From positions 1 to 24,757 of the forward strand of contig CAIOOC010000354.1 of NCBI GenBank assembly GCA_903859795.1: 24,757 nucleotides of DNA. Direction: 5' to 3'. Origin of the DNA: an uncultured Bacteroidia bacterium. Its GTDB lineage: Bacteria > Bacteroidota > Bacteroidia > Bacteroidales > Prolixibacteraceae. Under the pieces are notes generated by a model, which saw only the letters and a list, made by a program, of their open reading frames with translations, was not told the DNA's origin and did not search any database. A program made the position numbers and the translations under genes. Within the stretch, counting starts at the first letter, position 1; the number at the start of each line of letters is the position of its first letter. Shown one piece after another: positions 15,150 through 22,973 of the stretch.

Positions 15150-16421
15150 ATGATTAAAAATCTGATTCTTATTCTTTTCGTGATGGCTTCGGGTATTCTT
15201 CACGCACAGGATATCGACCATCTGATTCAGAACAATGAATTCGATAAAGCATTACTAATCATTGACCAAAAGCTGATTGAAAATGATTCTCAACCCGAAC
15301 TTTATCTGAAAAGAGGAGTTATACTGCAAAAGCGATTTGATTTCAATGGCGCTGTAACAAATCTTGAAAAAGCATATCTTCTTGATTCACTTAACCCTAC
15401 AGTATTAAGTGAGATTGCCGAGGCAAATGCAAGTCTGGGAAATCAAAAAAAGACTCTGGTTTACCTTAAGTCACTCTACAGGAAAGATACCTCCAATGTA
15501 GCCAATATCATAAAACTTGTCCGGGGTTATTTAAATTTACGCATCTATAAAGAGCCTTTTGAAATTCTCCAAAAAGCTTATAACCAGGATAGCACTAATC
15601 TGCTAATTAATAAGCAGCTAGCCTTATGTTCTGCACGAACAGGCCACGAGGATCTCTCAGTAAAACTTTATAACAAAGTAATTTCATTAAACCCGTTCGA
15701 CCCCGCAAATTATACGAACCTCGCTTCGGTATATCAAACTGAAAATCGGGACACTCTGGTCATTGAAACCCTTGAAAAAGGGCTTAACAAGTTACCTGAA
15801 GAACCTCAACTATTGATCAAATCGGGAGATTTCCATCTTCACCTTAAAGAATATGCAAAGGCAATAATACCATACGAAATGTACTTAGCTAAAGTAGACT
15901 CTGCGCCTGAAGTGCTTAAAAATCTTGGAATTTGTTATTTCCTTGAAAAGAAAAGTGAGAAAGGACGCCGCCTTCTTGAGAAAAGCATGCTTCTTAAACC
16001 TGATGACCCGGTGGTCTATTTCTATATTGGGATGTGTTATGAGGATGCAGGAAACTTCAAAAAAAGCATCGAATACCTGAATACTGCTGCTAAGGTCACA
16101 ATACCTGATTTTGTAACCGATATATACCATCATCTCGGAATTGTCTATAACCTGAAAGAAGATTATCCGAAAGCAATCGCCTCTTTAAAGAAAGCATACG
16201 AGGAAGACACATCCCAATGCAGTATATTGTTTGAAATTGCCACTATATACGATAAAATAGCTGACAGTCAGCCGTTAGCTCTACGGTATTTTACACTATA
16301 TTTAAAAGCTGCTAAAGAAAAGAATAAATTCAATATCAGACTGACGCAATATTCAACCGAAAGAAAAAGAAAACTAAAGGCCGAATTAAATTCAAAAGTG
16401 ATTAAAAAAAGCTCGCTTTAG
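15150..16421 (+). CDS. Exported tetratricopeptide-repeat protein
   Basis: This 423-residue protein begins with a signal peptide (MIKNLILILFVMASGILHA, then QDID) and consists almost entirely of TPR helix pairs, about ten of them. Examples are ALLIIDQKLIENDSQPELYL, SVKLYNKVISLNPFDPANY and GRRLLEKSMLLKPDDPVVY, with the typical Asn/Asp-Pro turns every 34 residues. Such proteins act as scaffolds in the periplasm or at the outer membrane, but no enzymatic domain is visible and no specific partner can be named. It is transcribed divergently from the fucosidase and ends facing the homoserine dehydrogenase gene. The last 40 residues are basic (RKRKLKAELN). Confidence 0.82.
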   Translation: MIKNLILILFVMASGILHAQDIDHLIQNNEFDKALLIIDQKLIENDSQPELYLKRGVILQKRFDFNGAVTNLEKAYLLDSLNPTVLSEIAEANASLGNQKKTLVYLKSLYRKDTSNVANIIKLVRGYLNLRIYKEPFEILQKAYNQDSTNLLINKQLALCSARTGHEDLSVKLYNKVISLNPFDPANYTNLASVYQTENRDTLVIETLEKGLNKLPEEPQLLIKSGDFHLHLKEYAKAIIPYEMYLAKVDSAPEVLKNLGICYFLEKKSEKGRRLLEKSMLLKPDDPVVYFYIGMCYEDAGNFKKSIEYLNTAAKVTIPDFVTDIYHHLGIVYNLKEDYPKAIASLKKAYEEDTSQCSILFEIATIYDKIADSQPLALRYFTLYLKAAKEKNKFNIRLTQYSTERKRKLKAELNSKVIKKSSL

Positions 16422-16535
16422 GAGAAATTCTATCGAATAGGACGATTAAATTTACGTGATTAATATATTCCGAATACTTAATTCAAATAAATCTTTCTCC
16501 AAAGAAGTGGATTTCAATATGCAATAGTATAATTA

Positions 16536-17855
16536 TCAATATAATATAGGCATAATCTTCGGTTCACTTAATAACATTCCGGGTTTTTCATTTCTTATTT
16601 CGCGAATGGCATTTTCAATCTGCCCAAGTGTGCATGGCATGGTGGCCACCGAAAACATCGCCTTCTCCCCTTTGTGGCGATTATGACTTACGGTTTCAAT
16701 ATTTATTTCCTGGTTCCCTATCGCTGTCGTAATAAAACCGGTTGTCCCTGGAATATTCCCTGTTTGGAAAGTAATAAGGTATGGAAACACAAACTTATGT
16801 GATTCGGCCAGGTTACGCTCCTGTTTTGCCGGAATGTTTTGGATTTTGTCACCATATCGTGCAATAAAAACAATATCAGAAACAATTGACATGGCCGTTT
16901 CAGTTGATCCTGCACCCTTTCCTACCAAAAAATGTACTCCTGAATATTTGTTGTTGATACGCACGGCATTGGTAGCACCGCTGACATCAGAAAGAAAATT
17001 ACTGTTTTTTACCAGCATGGGCCGAACAGTGGCATAAATACTTCCATTAATCTTTTTGGCATAGCAAATCAGCTTTATCTTCGCGTCTATTTCGCTTGCA
17101 AAATCGATATCTTCCTTGGTAATATTTTCAATTCCTGAGATCGAGAGGTCATCTTTCGAAACATCTATACCATATGCCAGTTTGATAAGCAGTATTAATT
17201 TATGGCCTGCATCACCTCCGTTGATATCAAGCAATGGGTCAGCTTCAGCGTAACCGTTTTCCTGTGCCAGTTTAAGTGCCTCAGCAAACTCAAGCTTCTC
17301 ATCCTGCATTTGAGTCAGGATATAATTGCTGGTCCCGTTCATAATCCCGGATACAGAAAGTACCTTATCTCCGGTAAAGCTTTCCTGAATAGTTTTAATA
17401 ATAGGTATGGCACCGCAAACAGCTGCCTCAAAACCAATTTTTACATTCTTTGCTTCAGCAGTTTCAAAAATTGTTTTTCCCCGCTCAGCCAAAAGGGCTT
17501 TGTTGGCAGTTACCAGGTGTTTTCCCGAATTTAGTATGTCAAGACAGAGATTATAAACAAAGTCGCTCTTGCCACCAATCGTTTCTACGACCAAATCAAT
17601 CTCCCGCGAAGAAATAATCTCCTGAATATACTGATTGGCTTCAGCACCGGTAAGTTCCTTCCCACCGCCACAAAATAAATCCAAAGGAAGATTAAACCGT
17701 TCAGAAGCGGTACAAGGAGAAAGCTCAACAATTTTCCTGAGTACAATTTTTGTTTTGGCTCTGATCGAAAGGTCTTGATTTATTTCTGTAATAATCTGGG
17801 CCACACCTCCCCCAACCGTTCCACAGCCCAATATTGCTATGTTTAAAATGTCCAT
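16536..17855 (-). CDS. hom: Homoserine dehydrogenase with C-terminal ACT domain
   Basis: The enzyme reduces aspartate semialdehyde to homoserine with NAD(P)H, the branch step towards threonine and methionine. The 439 residues show the nucleotide loop LGCGTVGGGV at 9-18, HLVTANKALLA at about 113-123, the catalytic-core SGIMNGTSNYIL at 169-180 and GYAEADPLLDINGGDAGHK at 201-219, whose acidic and lysine residues bind substrate. An ACT domain at about 355-430 (VFPYLITFQT, INIETVSHNR) probably senses threonine, as in monofunctional bacterial enzymes. There is no fused aspartate kinase. The start at 17855 leaves the usual short residue run before the first beta strand. It is convergent with the TPR gene across 114 bases and divergent from the NmrA-like gene. 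metH, later in the methionine branch, lies 5 kb away. Confidence 0.95.
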   Translation of the reverse strand: MDILNIAILGCGTVGGGVAQIITEINQDLSIRAKTKIVLRKIVELSPCTASERFNLPLDLFCGGGKELTGAEANQYIQEIISSREIDLVVETIGGKSDFVYNLCLDILNSGKHLVTANKALLAERGKTIFETAEAKNVKIGFEAAVCGAIPIIKTIQESFTGDKVLSVSGIMNGTSNYILTQMQDEKLEFAEALKLAQENGYAEADPLLDINGGDAGHKLILLIKLAYGIDVSKDDLSISGIENITKEDIDFASEIDAKIKLICYAKKINGSIYATVRPMLVKNSNFLSDVSGATNAVRINNKYSGVHFLVGKGAGSTETAMSIVSDIVFIARYGDKIQNIPAKQERNLAESHKFVFPYLITFQTGNIPGTTGFITTAIGNQEINIETVSHNRHKGEKAMFSVATMPCTLGQIENAIREIRNEKPGMLLSEPKIMPILY

Positions 17856-17994
17856 CGTCCTTTAGTTGATATTTTTTCGAAATATAGGAAATTTTGCAAT
17901 GGCACATTCACTACTATTAAAAGCTAACTCCGGTTCCGTTTGAACTTTTATATCCCTCCATTGTTCTATGTTAAAACATATAATTTTTAAAACT

Positions 17995-18885
17995 ATGCAT
18001 TACGTTTTAACAGGTTCATTGGGAAATATCAGCAAGCCACTTGCTGAACGTTTGATTTCTGCCGGTCACTCTGTCACAATTATTAGTAGCAAAGCAGATA
18101 AGGTGTCACAAATTGAGGCCATAGGAGCTAAAGCTGCAATTGGTTCTGTTGAAGATATAGCATTTTTGACAGCTACTTTCACCGGGGCTGATGCAGTTTA
18201 TACGATGGTTCCACCAAATTTTGGGTCAGGGAACTGGAAAAAGTACATCGCAACGATAGGTGAAAATTACGCCGCTGCGATACAGGGAGCTGGTGTAAGG
18301 AATGTCGTTAACCTTAGTAGTATCGGTGCTCATATGCCAGAGGGCTGCGGTCCGGTTAGCGGGTTATTCTATGTTGAAAAAGCGCTTAATAATCTCGAAA
18401 GTGTAAATGTAAAACACCTGCGTCCCGGATTTTTTTATCCCAACTTTCTGGCTAATATTGGGATGATCAAACACATGGGAATCATCGGAGGAAACTATGG
18501 GGAAGGGACTAAACTTGTAATCGTTCATACCGACGATATAGCGGAAGCCGCAGCAGAAGAGCTACTTGCACTGTCGTTCACAGGAAAAAGTATTCGCTAC
18601 ATTACCAGCGACGAAAAAACAACAGATGAAATCGCGGCTATTCTTGGGAAAGCTATTGGAAAACCTGAACTTCCCTGGATTAATTTCAAGGATGAAGATA
18701 CAATTGGCGGAATGATCCAGGCAGGACTACCTGAAGAGATTGCCCAAAATTATGCTGAAATGGGAGCAGCAATGCGCAGCGGAGAGATGGCATCAGATTA
18801 TAATGCAAACCGTCCGGAAGTATTCGGGAAGACAAAACTCGAAGCATTTGCCATGGTGTTTGCTGCAATTTATGCGCAATCGTGA
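17995..18885 (+). CDS. NmrA-like NAD(P)-binding protein (atypical short-chain dehydrogenase)
   Basis: Starting at ATG 17995 gives 296 residues and puts the first beta strand at the N-terminus (MHYVLTGSLGNIS), with the TGxxGxxxxxLA nucleotide loop of atypical SDR/NmrA proteins. The frame runs up to an ATG at 17968, but that would add nine residues before the fold. VVNLSSIGAH near residue 105 is the family's strand with the conserved Ser, and LRPGFFYPNFL matches the typical NmrA segment. The usual SDR catalytic Tyr-x-x-x-Lys is not clear; YVEKAL occupies the position. Relatives include quinone oxidoreductases and redox sensors, and either role is possible. A palindrome lies just after the stop and hom is divergent. 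The substrate is unknown. Confidence 0.8.
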   Translation: MHYVLTGSLGNISKPLAERLISAGHSVTIISSKADKVSQIEAIGAKAAIGSVEDIAFLTATFTGADAVYTMVPPNFGSGNWKKYIATIGENYAAAIQGAGVRNVVNLSSIGAHMPEGCGPVSGLFYVEKALNNLESVNVKHLRPGFFYPNFLANIGMIKHMGIIGGNYGEGTKLVIVHTDDIAEAAAEELLALSFTGKSIRYITSDEKTTDEIAAILGKAIGKPELPWINFKDEDTIGGMIQAGLPEEIAQNYAEMGAAMRSGEMASDYNANRPEVFGKTKLEAFAMVFAAIYAQS

Positions 18886-18909
18886 TTTGAATAGTCAATA
18901 ATTCCAATT

Positions 18910-18944
18910 ATTGTAGAGACAAGGCAGTGCCTTGTCTCTACAAT
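18910..18944. repeat. 17-bp perfect palindrome between convergent genes
   Basis: The arms attgtagagacaaggca (18910-18926) and tgccttgtctctacaat (18928-18944) are exact inverses with one central base. It lies 24 bases after the NmrA-like stop and 59 bases before the end of the convergent DoxX-fusion gene, a place fit for a shared terminator. Sequences of the gtagagac...gtctctac type are frequent dispersed repeats in Bacteroidota and other phyla, by recollection, so a REP-like element with terminator function is the best reading. It is the only copy in the window. Confidence 0.6.
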
Positions 18945-19003
18945 GGTTAAATATCTCTGAATGTAAACATTAGATGTTTAATTATTCAAATTTAAATATC
19001 CCT

Positions 19004-20542
19004 CTATCCAAACCATTCGCGTTTACGATTTGGCAAATTCTTAAGGATATCAAAAGCTATATTTACATTATTAACAATCTGAAAATCAAACATTCCAACA
19101 CAAACAAAATCTGCTCCATTCTCAAAAGCCCAGCGCATTCCATCGGCTGGTTCAATCGCTCCCGCTGCAAGAACCTTAAAACCCATAACAGGAACCTTGG
19201 TACGGTTAACAAAATCTATTGTTCTCTCCGGAAAGAGGCAGAAACAGTTGTCGTGCCATTTGTTATGATCAAGGTTAGTCTTTCCGTCCACTTCAAAAGG
19301 AACACGGTTTTCACGCGGATGTGCAGACCAGTAATTGTCATGATGCATAGTTTTCATGTAATAATCCGGAATGATTCCCAACTCTTCACACCTGATCAAC
19401 GATTCCACACTGTGGGCTGCTAATCCAACAGTAATACCCTGTTCACGGATATGCTTCATCATTTTTTCAATCACCTCGGTTTTCCGGTCACGTACTAGCC
19501 AATCACACCAGTTACCTTGAATTTGTAAGATATCAGCACCGTTATCAATAGCCCCATTGATCTGCTCAAAATAATCACCGTTTTTCATATTTGGTGCCAC
19601 CTGCGATATCACTTTGATTTTACTCCCGGTTGCCCTCTTATATTTAGCCATCAACGGGTTTGATACGAACCCAATATTGATGGTGTCAATGCCGGCACTC
19701 TCTGCCAGCATCAATGTTTCATATACCTTTTTCTCCGTGTTATAAGCTTTAAATAACGACGACACATAAATAAGATCCCGGGAATGTGCCCAACCACCTA
19801 TCAGATTTCCACCGGCAACAAGTCTGCTGATTTGATGCTTCCCAATTTTTCCTTTTGGTAAATCGCCCTTTAGTTCGGCAAGCGCAGTTGATTTCACCTG
19901 AATTGTCGCTCCGGTCATCACGTCAACATCGTATTTCTTGCTGTTGCTGAAGGCTCCCCATCCGATCACTCCAAGTGCCGGAATCGTAAACAGGTTTTTC
20001 AAAGCTTCCCTGCGACTCCTGATTTCAACTTCCCCCGAAGATTTACCTGTCAGCGAAGACTTATGAATCAAATTTTTTCTTAATACCCAGGCGGCCTCTG
20101 CACTATATCCAATATCTTTTGTAAAAACAATAAAAATCAAAGCCATAGCTTCAATAAATAACTTGTCAACAATGAACAAATGCCCCTCCCCTGAACCAAA
20201 TAGCGACGCTCCAAATGGGGGATATGCAAAATAATAAAGTGTGAGTAAAAGTGCACCGGCAATAGCTGCATAGCGTACAAAAAACCCTATGAACAACAAT
20301 AATCCAATAATTATAAGACCATAAATATTCAAAAAATCAACTGATTTCATCAATAATGGTGAGGCCGATAACGAATGATAAAAACCGGACAGAAAGCCTG
20401 AAGTATTGGCCAGGAAAGAGTATGCACTCCACTTTTCAGCCACTATTTTCACAATTCCTTCATAAAGAAAATGCCATCCAATGGCCATTCTCAGCAAGGT
20501 AATTAAAACTTTTCTCAGTTCATTTTGCTTCTGGCTCTCCAT
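19004..20542 (-). CDS. DoxX membrane domain fused through a twin-arginine-like linker to a TIM-barrel domain
   Basis: This 512-residue protein has three parts. Residues about 10-142 form four membrane helices of DoxX type (TLLRMAIGWHFLYEGIVKI at the start, then helices near 68-88, 91-107 and 122-142), a family linked with thiosulphate:quinone oxidoreductase and respiratory modules. Residues 176-199 read SRREALKNLFTIPALGVIGW, a twin-arginine-like motif with a hydrophobic stretch, inside the protein. From about 235 a soluble domain starts with SRLVAGGNLIGGWAHSRDLI and continues with alternating strands (IDTINIGF, ADILQIQGNW, ITVGLAAHS, VPVMGFKVLAAGAIEP), suggesting a TIM barrel related to aldo/keto reductases. 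The internal signal implies the barrel sits outside the cytoplasm. A membrane-linked redox enzyme is plausible, but substrate and cofactor are unknown. It lies 164 bases downstream of the beta-propeller gene. Confidence 0.75.
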   Translation of the reverse strand: MESQKQNELRKVLITLLRMAIGWHFLYEGIVKIVAEKWSAYSFLANTSGFLSGFYHSLSASPLLMKSVDFLNIYGLIIIGLLLFIGFFVRYAAIAGALLLTLYYFAYPPFGASLFGSGEGHLFIVDKLFIEAMALIFIVFTKDIGYSAEAAWVLRKNLIHKSSLTGKSSGEVEIRSRREALKNLFTIPALGVIGWGAFSNSKKYDVDVMTGATIQVKSTALAELKGDLPKGKIGKHQISRLVAGGNLIGGWAHSRDLIYVSSLFKAYNTEKKVYETLMLAESAGIDTINIGFVSNPLMAKYKRATGSKIKVISQVAPNMKNGDYFEQINGAIDNGADILQIQGNWCDWLVRDRKTEVIEKMMKHIREQGITVGLAAHSVESLIRCEELGIIPDYYMKTMHHDNYWSAHPRENRVPFEVDGKTNLDHNKWHDNCFCLFPERTIDFVNRTKVPVMGFKVLAAGAIEPADGMRWAFENGADFVCVGMFDFQIVNNVNIAFDILKNLPNRKREWFG

Positions 20543-20668
20543 CTATTCTGTTGGTTTAAGGTTTCCAATCAAAATAAAACATTGTACTTGGTGAAATTTG
20601 TTGATTTGGTGGCACTATTTATTCCCTGTCTTAACGACTTCAAACAAAAAATCAGCCATATATCGTAT

Positions 20669-20676
20669 CAAAGGTA
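20669..20676 (-). promoter_or_regulatory. Candidate -7 box for the DoxX-fusion gene
   Basis: On the minus strand this octamer reads tacctttg, a match to the TAnnTTTG -7 consensus of Bacteroidota. It lies about 127 bases upstream of the DoxX-fusion start in the 164-base gap after the beta-propeller gene. No convincing TTTG box is found at the expected upstream distance, so this may be chance. If real, the fusion gene has its own promoter. Confidence 0.25.
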
Positions 20677-20706
20677 ACATAATCTTCTTTAAAAAATGAA
20701 AATTTA

Positions 20707-21996
20707 TTACTTATTTCCGATCCGGTAAAGCGACGATTCATTCCTGATCAGAATAGAGTTTTGAACGATAGCTGGTGTGGCAAATACCTCGCCTGGTAAT
20801 TTATTTTCTGCAATTATTTCCAGTGTTTTACCCGCTTTCAATATAAGAGTCTCTCCCTTTATTGAAGTAAAAAACACCTTCCCACCTGAATAAATCGGCG
20901 AAGAATTATACTTATTCTTTAACTTCTTAGTATATAGGGAATTACCAGTTTTTGCATCAATTACATTAAGATTATTCCTGCTGTCAACTGTGTAGATTAT
21001 CTCATCCTTTACAAGGGGGGTTAGCAATTGAAGAATTGGTGATTTTAACCTCCAGAGCACATTTGATTTTGTGATATCACCTGAACCTCTTGGATCGACC
21101 GCCAGCATTTCGACGTATTTCTCTCCTTCAGGCGGGGTAACGAAACTGGTATAATAGAACACAATACCATCTTCAAAGAAAGGCATTGAAATAGTAGAGT
21201 CTTCACCCTGCACTACACGCCAGACTTCATGTCCTGTTTGCGCATCATAAGCAACGCAGACTGCAGCACCATTGGAGATCAGCAGATCTTTACCATCAAT
21301 ATTGACAATAATAGGAGTCACATAAGCTTTTTTCCCCACAGGTGCCAGCCTTTCATAGTATTCAGCCGGCCGATACGTCTGCCAGACCGTTTCACCGGTA
21401 TTCTTGTTCAGTGCAACAATAAACTGATGATCTGTACCTTCAAAATGAAGAATCAGAAGATCTTTATAAAGAATTGGGGAAGCTCCTGTTCCCTGCATAT
21501 GCTCGCATTTTAAATCATCCCTTTTCCAGACAATCAACCCGGTTGAACTATTCACACAAACAGTTCCTGAACTTCCAAAGTTAAGATAGACAAAACCTTT
21601 CTCTATACACGGAGTAGGAGTGGCATAGGTATTTACTGAATGTTTACCGTATATGCTATCCTGTTTAAAAAGCAGAATATCGAATAGTATTTTGCCCGAA
21701 CTTAAATCAAGACATATCCCCGACATCTCCTTCCCATCAACTGTTGCTGTAGTGACCCAAACCTGATTTGCGTAAACAACCGGTGACGACCATCCCCTTC
21801 CGCGGACATCGGTTTTCCAGATTATATTAGTGGTATCATTCCACGAAATAGGGACCAGACTGTCTGCAGAAATTCCATCAAGGTGACTTCCTCTGAAATG
21901 GGTCCAATTACTCTGCTGTGCAATTGCTGTTGCCAGATTCATGACAAGGATTATAATACAAATAAGGATGGGAACGGCATTTCGATCTTTGATCAT
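20707..21996 (-). CDS. Exported PQQ-like beta-propeller protein
   Basis: The 429-residue protein carries a Sec signal peptide (hydrophobic 8-24, cleavage near AIA-Q at 26). The mature start, SNWTHFRGSHLDGIS, is the Trp-x-x-Phe-Arg-Gly opening of exported PQQ-like beta-propeller proteins of the outer-membrane assembly (BamB)/quinoprotein-like fold. Blades recur through the chain, with tryptophan-docking-like units such as DLSSGKILF, NSSTGLIVWKRDD, NKNTGETVWQTY, DAQTGHEVWRVV and DAKTGNSLYTKK. I see no clear set of PQQ-binding or calcium-binding residues of true quinoprotein dehydrogenases and no haem motif, so a scaffold or binding function is as likely as an oxidase. The HAD gene ends 37 bases upstream on the same strand. 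A partnership with the DoxX fusion downstream is only suggested by order. Confidence 0.82.
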   Translation of the reverse strand: MIKDRNAVPILICIIILVMNLATAIAQQSNWTHFRGSHLDGISADSLVPISWNDTTNIIWKTDVRGRGWSSPVVYANQVWVTTATVDGKEMSGICLDLSSGKILFDILLFKQDSIYGKHSVNTYATPTPCIEKGFVYLNFGSSGTVCVNSSTGLIVWKRDDLKCEHMQGTGASPILYKDLLILHFEGTDHQFIVALNKNTGETVWQTYRPAEYYERLAPVGKKAYVTPIIVNIDGKDLLISNGAAVCVAYDAQTGHEVWRVVQGEDSTISMPFFEDGIVFYYTSFVTPPEGEKYVEMLAVDPRGSGDITKSNVLWRLKSPILQLLTPLVKDEIIYTVDSRNNLNVIDAKTGNSLYTKKLKNKYNSSPIYSGGKVFFTSIKGETLILKAGKTLEIIAENKLPGEVFATPAIVQNSILIRNESSLYRIGNK

Positions 21997-22033
21997 CTGG
22001 TTAAAGTTTATCGTTATCTACTAATTCCAATCT

Positions 22034-22711
22034 TTATTTTATAAGATCATTCCAATCCTGAAAAAGTAAGTCAGGACCAGATTCCCGTAATATATTATTA
22101 TTCAATATTCCTGTATTAAGGGCAATGGTAAATATCCCTGCTGCCTTGGCAGATTGAATTCCAAGCGGCGCATTTTCGATTACCACGACTTCAGAAGCCT
22201 TAAATCCCGATTTTTCCAACGCTGTCAGATAGGGTTCAGGATGTGGTTTACAATGGGTTACGTCTCTCCCGGATATTATCTTCTCTTTTGAAATGAATCC
22301 GTTAAAATCATTCAGTAATGCATCAAGAAACTTATCCTGCATTGAACCGGTAACCACCCAAATTTCAATTCCTTCCTTTTTAAGAACCTCCATTAAAACG
22401 AGAGCTCCATTGAAAGGAATTGCTTCAGGATAATTTTCGATAAGCTCCGTTTTTTTCAAATAAATCTGCTGTATCTCAGATTCGGTAGCCTGACGCTCTT
22501 CATTTTGCATAAACACCAGGTTAATCGTCGATTGGGCTGTGCGCCCCTCATTCCGGTAAACCAATTCGTGCGGAAAATCGATTCCGAAATGGAAAAATGC
22601 CTTGTTCCAGGCATCTGCGTGCGCTCCCATTGAATCATAAAGAACACCATCCATATCAAAAAAAACCGCTCGCCTACCAATTAAAATATCTTGAATTCTG
22701 CTATTCTTCAT
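22034..22711 (-). CDS. HAD-superfamily phosphatase, beta-phosphoglucomutase-like
   Basis: This 225-residue protein has all HAD motifs: motif I FFDMDGVLYDS (Asp19 nucleophile, Asp21 acid/base), motif II VVTGS, motif III lysine in HCKPHPEP, and motif IV VIENAPLGIQSA, where Glu-Asn replaces the usual Glu-Asp. A helical cap lies between motifs I and II (about 28-95), as in beta-phosphoglucomutase and related sugar phosphatases. It is cytoplasmic and either dephosphorylates a small sugar phosphate or isomerises one; the cap residues do not settle which. It heads the minus-strand run, 37 bases before the beta-propeller gene, and is divergent from metH across 262 bases. The Asn in motif IV is tolerated in many sugar phosphatases. 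Confidence 0.87.
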   Translation of the reverse strand: MKNSRIQDILIGRRAVFFDMDGVLYDSMGAHADAWNKAFFHFGIDFPHELVYRNEGRTAQSTINLVFMQNEERQATESEIQQIYLKKTELIENYPEAIPFNGALVLMEVLKKEGIEIWVVTGSMQDKFLDALLNDFNGFISKEKIISGRDVTHCKPHPEPYLTALEKSGFKASEVVVIENAPLGIQSAKAAGIFTIALNTGILNNNILRESGPDLLFQDWNDLIK

Positions 22712-22793
22712 TAAAATAAATTTCTAATCAACCTTTAAAATCCTTATTCAAATGGAACAGATTTTGCCACTGGTTGCATCTGCCTTTCAAAGC

Positions 22794-22865
22794 GCAAAGT
22801 TCTAAAATAATCTCTAACTTTGCTGGATTTTGCTAAACCGTTAGTGGTTTAGGCAGATTAGAGAT
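22794..22865 (+). promoter_or_regulatory. Overlapping inverted repeats upstream of metH
   Basis: Three inverted pairs overlap here: gcaaagtt (22794-22801) with aactttgc (22816-22823); atctctaa (22810-22817) with ttagagat (22858-22865); and, inside the second, ctaaacc (22833-22839) with ggtttag (22846-22852) around a 6-base loop. The first two share bases 22816-22817, so as RNA they would compete, a design seen in switching leaders. The box taactttg (22815-22822) also matches the TAnnTTTG -7 consensus; if that is the metH promoter, the first two stems would not be transcribed and could instead be operators. No known SAM or cobalamin riboswitch consensus was recognised. The element is about 110 bases upstream of metH and also upstream of the divergent HAD gene. 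Confidence 0.35.
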
Positions 22866-22973
22866 ATTTTAATTCAATTGAGGTGATCAAAAGAGGCTCT
22901 AAATTGTTTACAAATTAAGAAACCAGGTTATGTGTCAAATTGATTTTCAACTTTATGGTTACAAAAATATAAA

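Noticed and set aside
20707..21996. True PQQ-dependent alcohol dehydrogenase
   Set aside because: The protein is shorter than such enzymes and lacks a visible PQQ/calcium residue set or haem motif; only the propeller fold is supported.
22712..22973. Known SAM or cobalamin riboswitch before metH
   Set aside because: No conserved core of a known class was recognised; only generic competing inverted repeats are visible.
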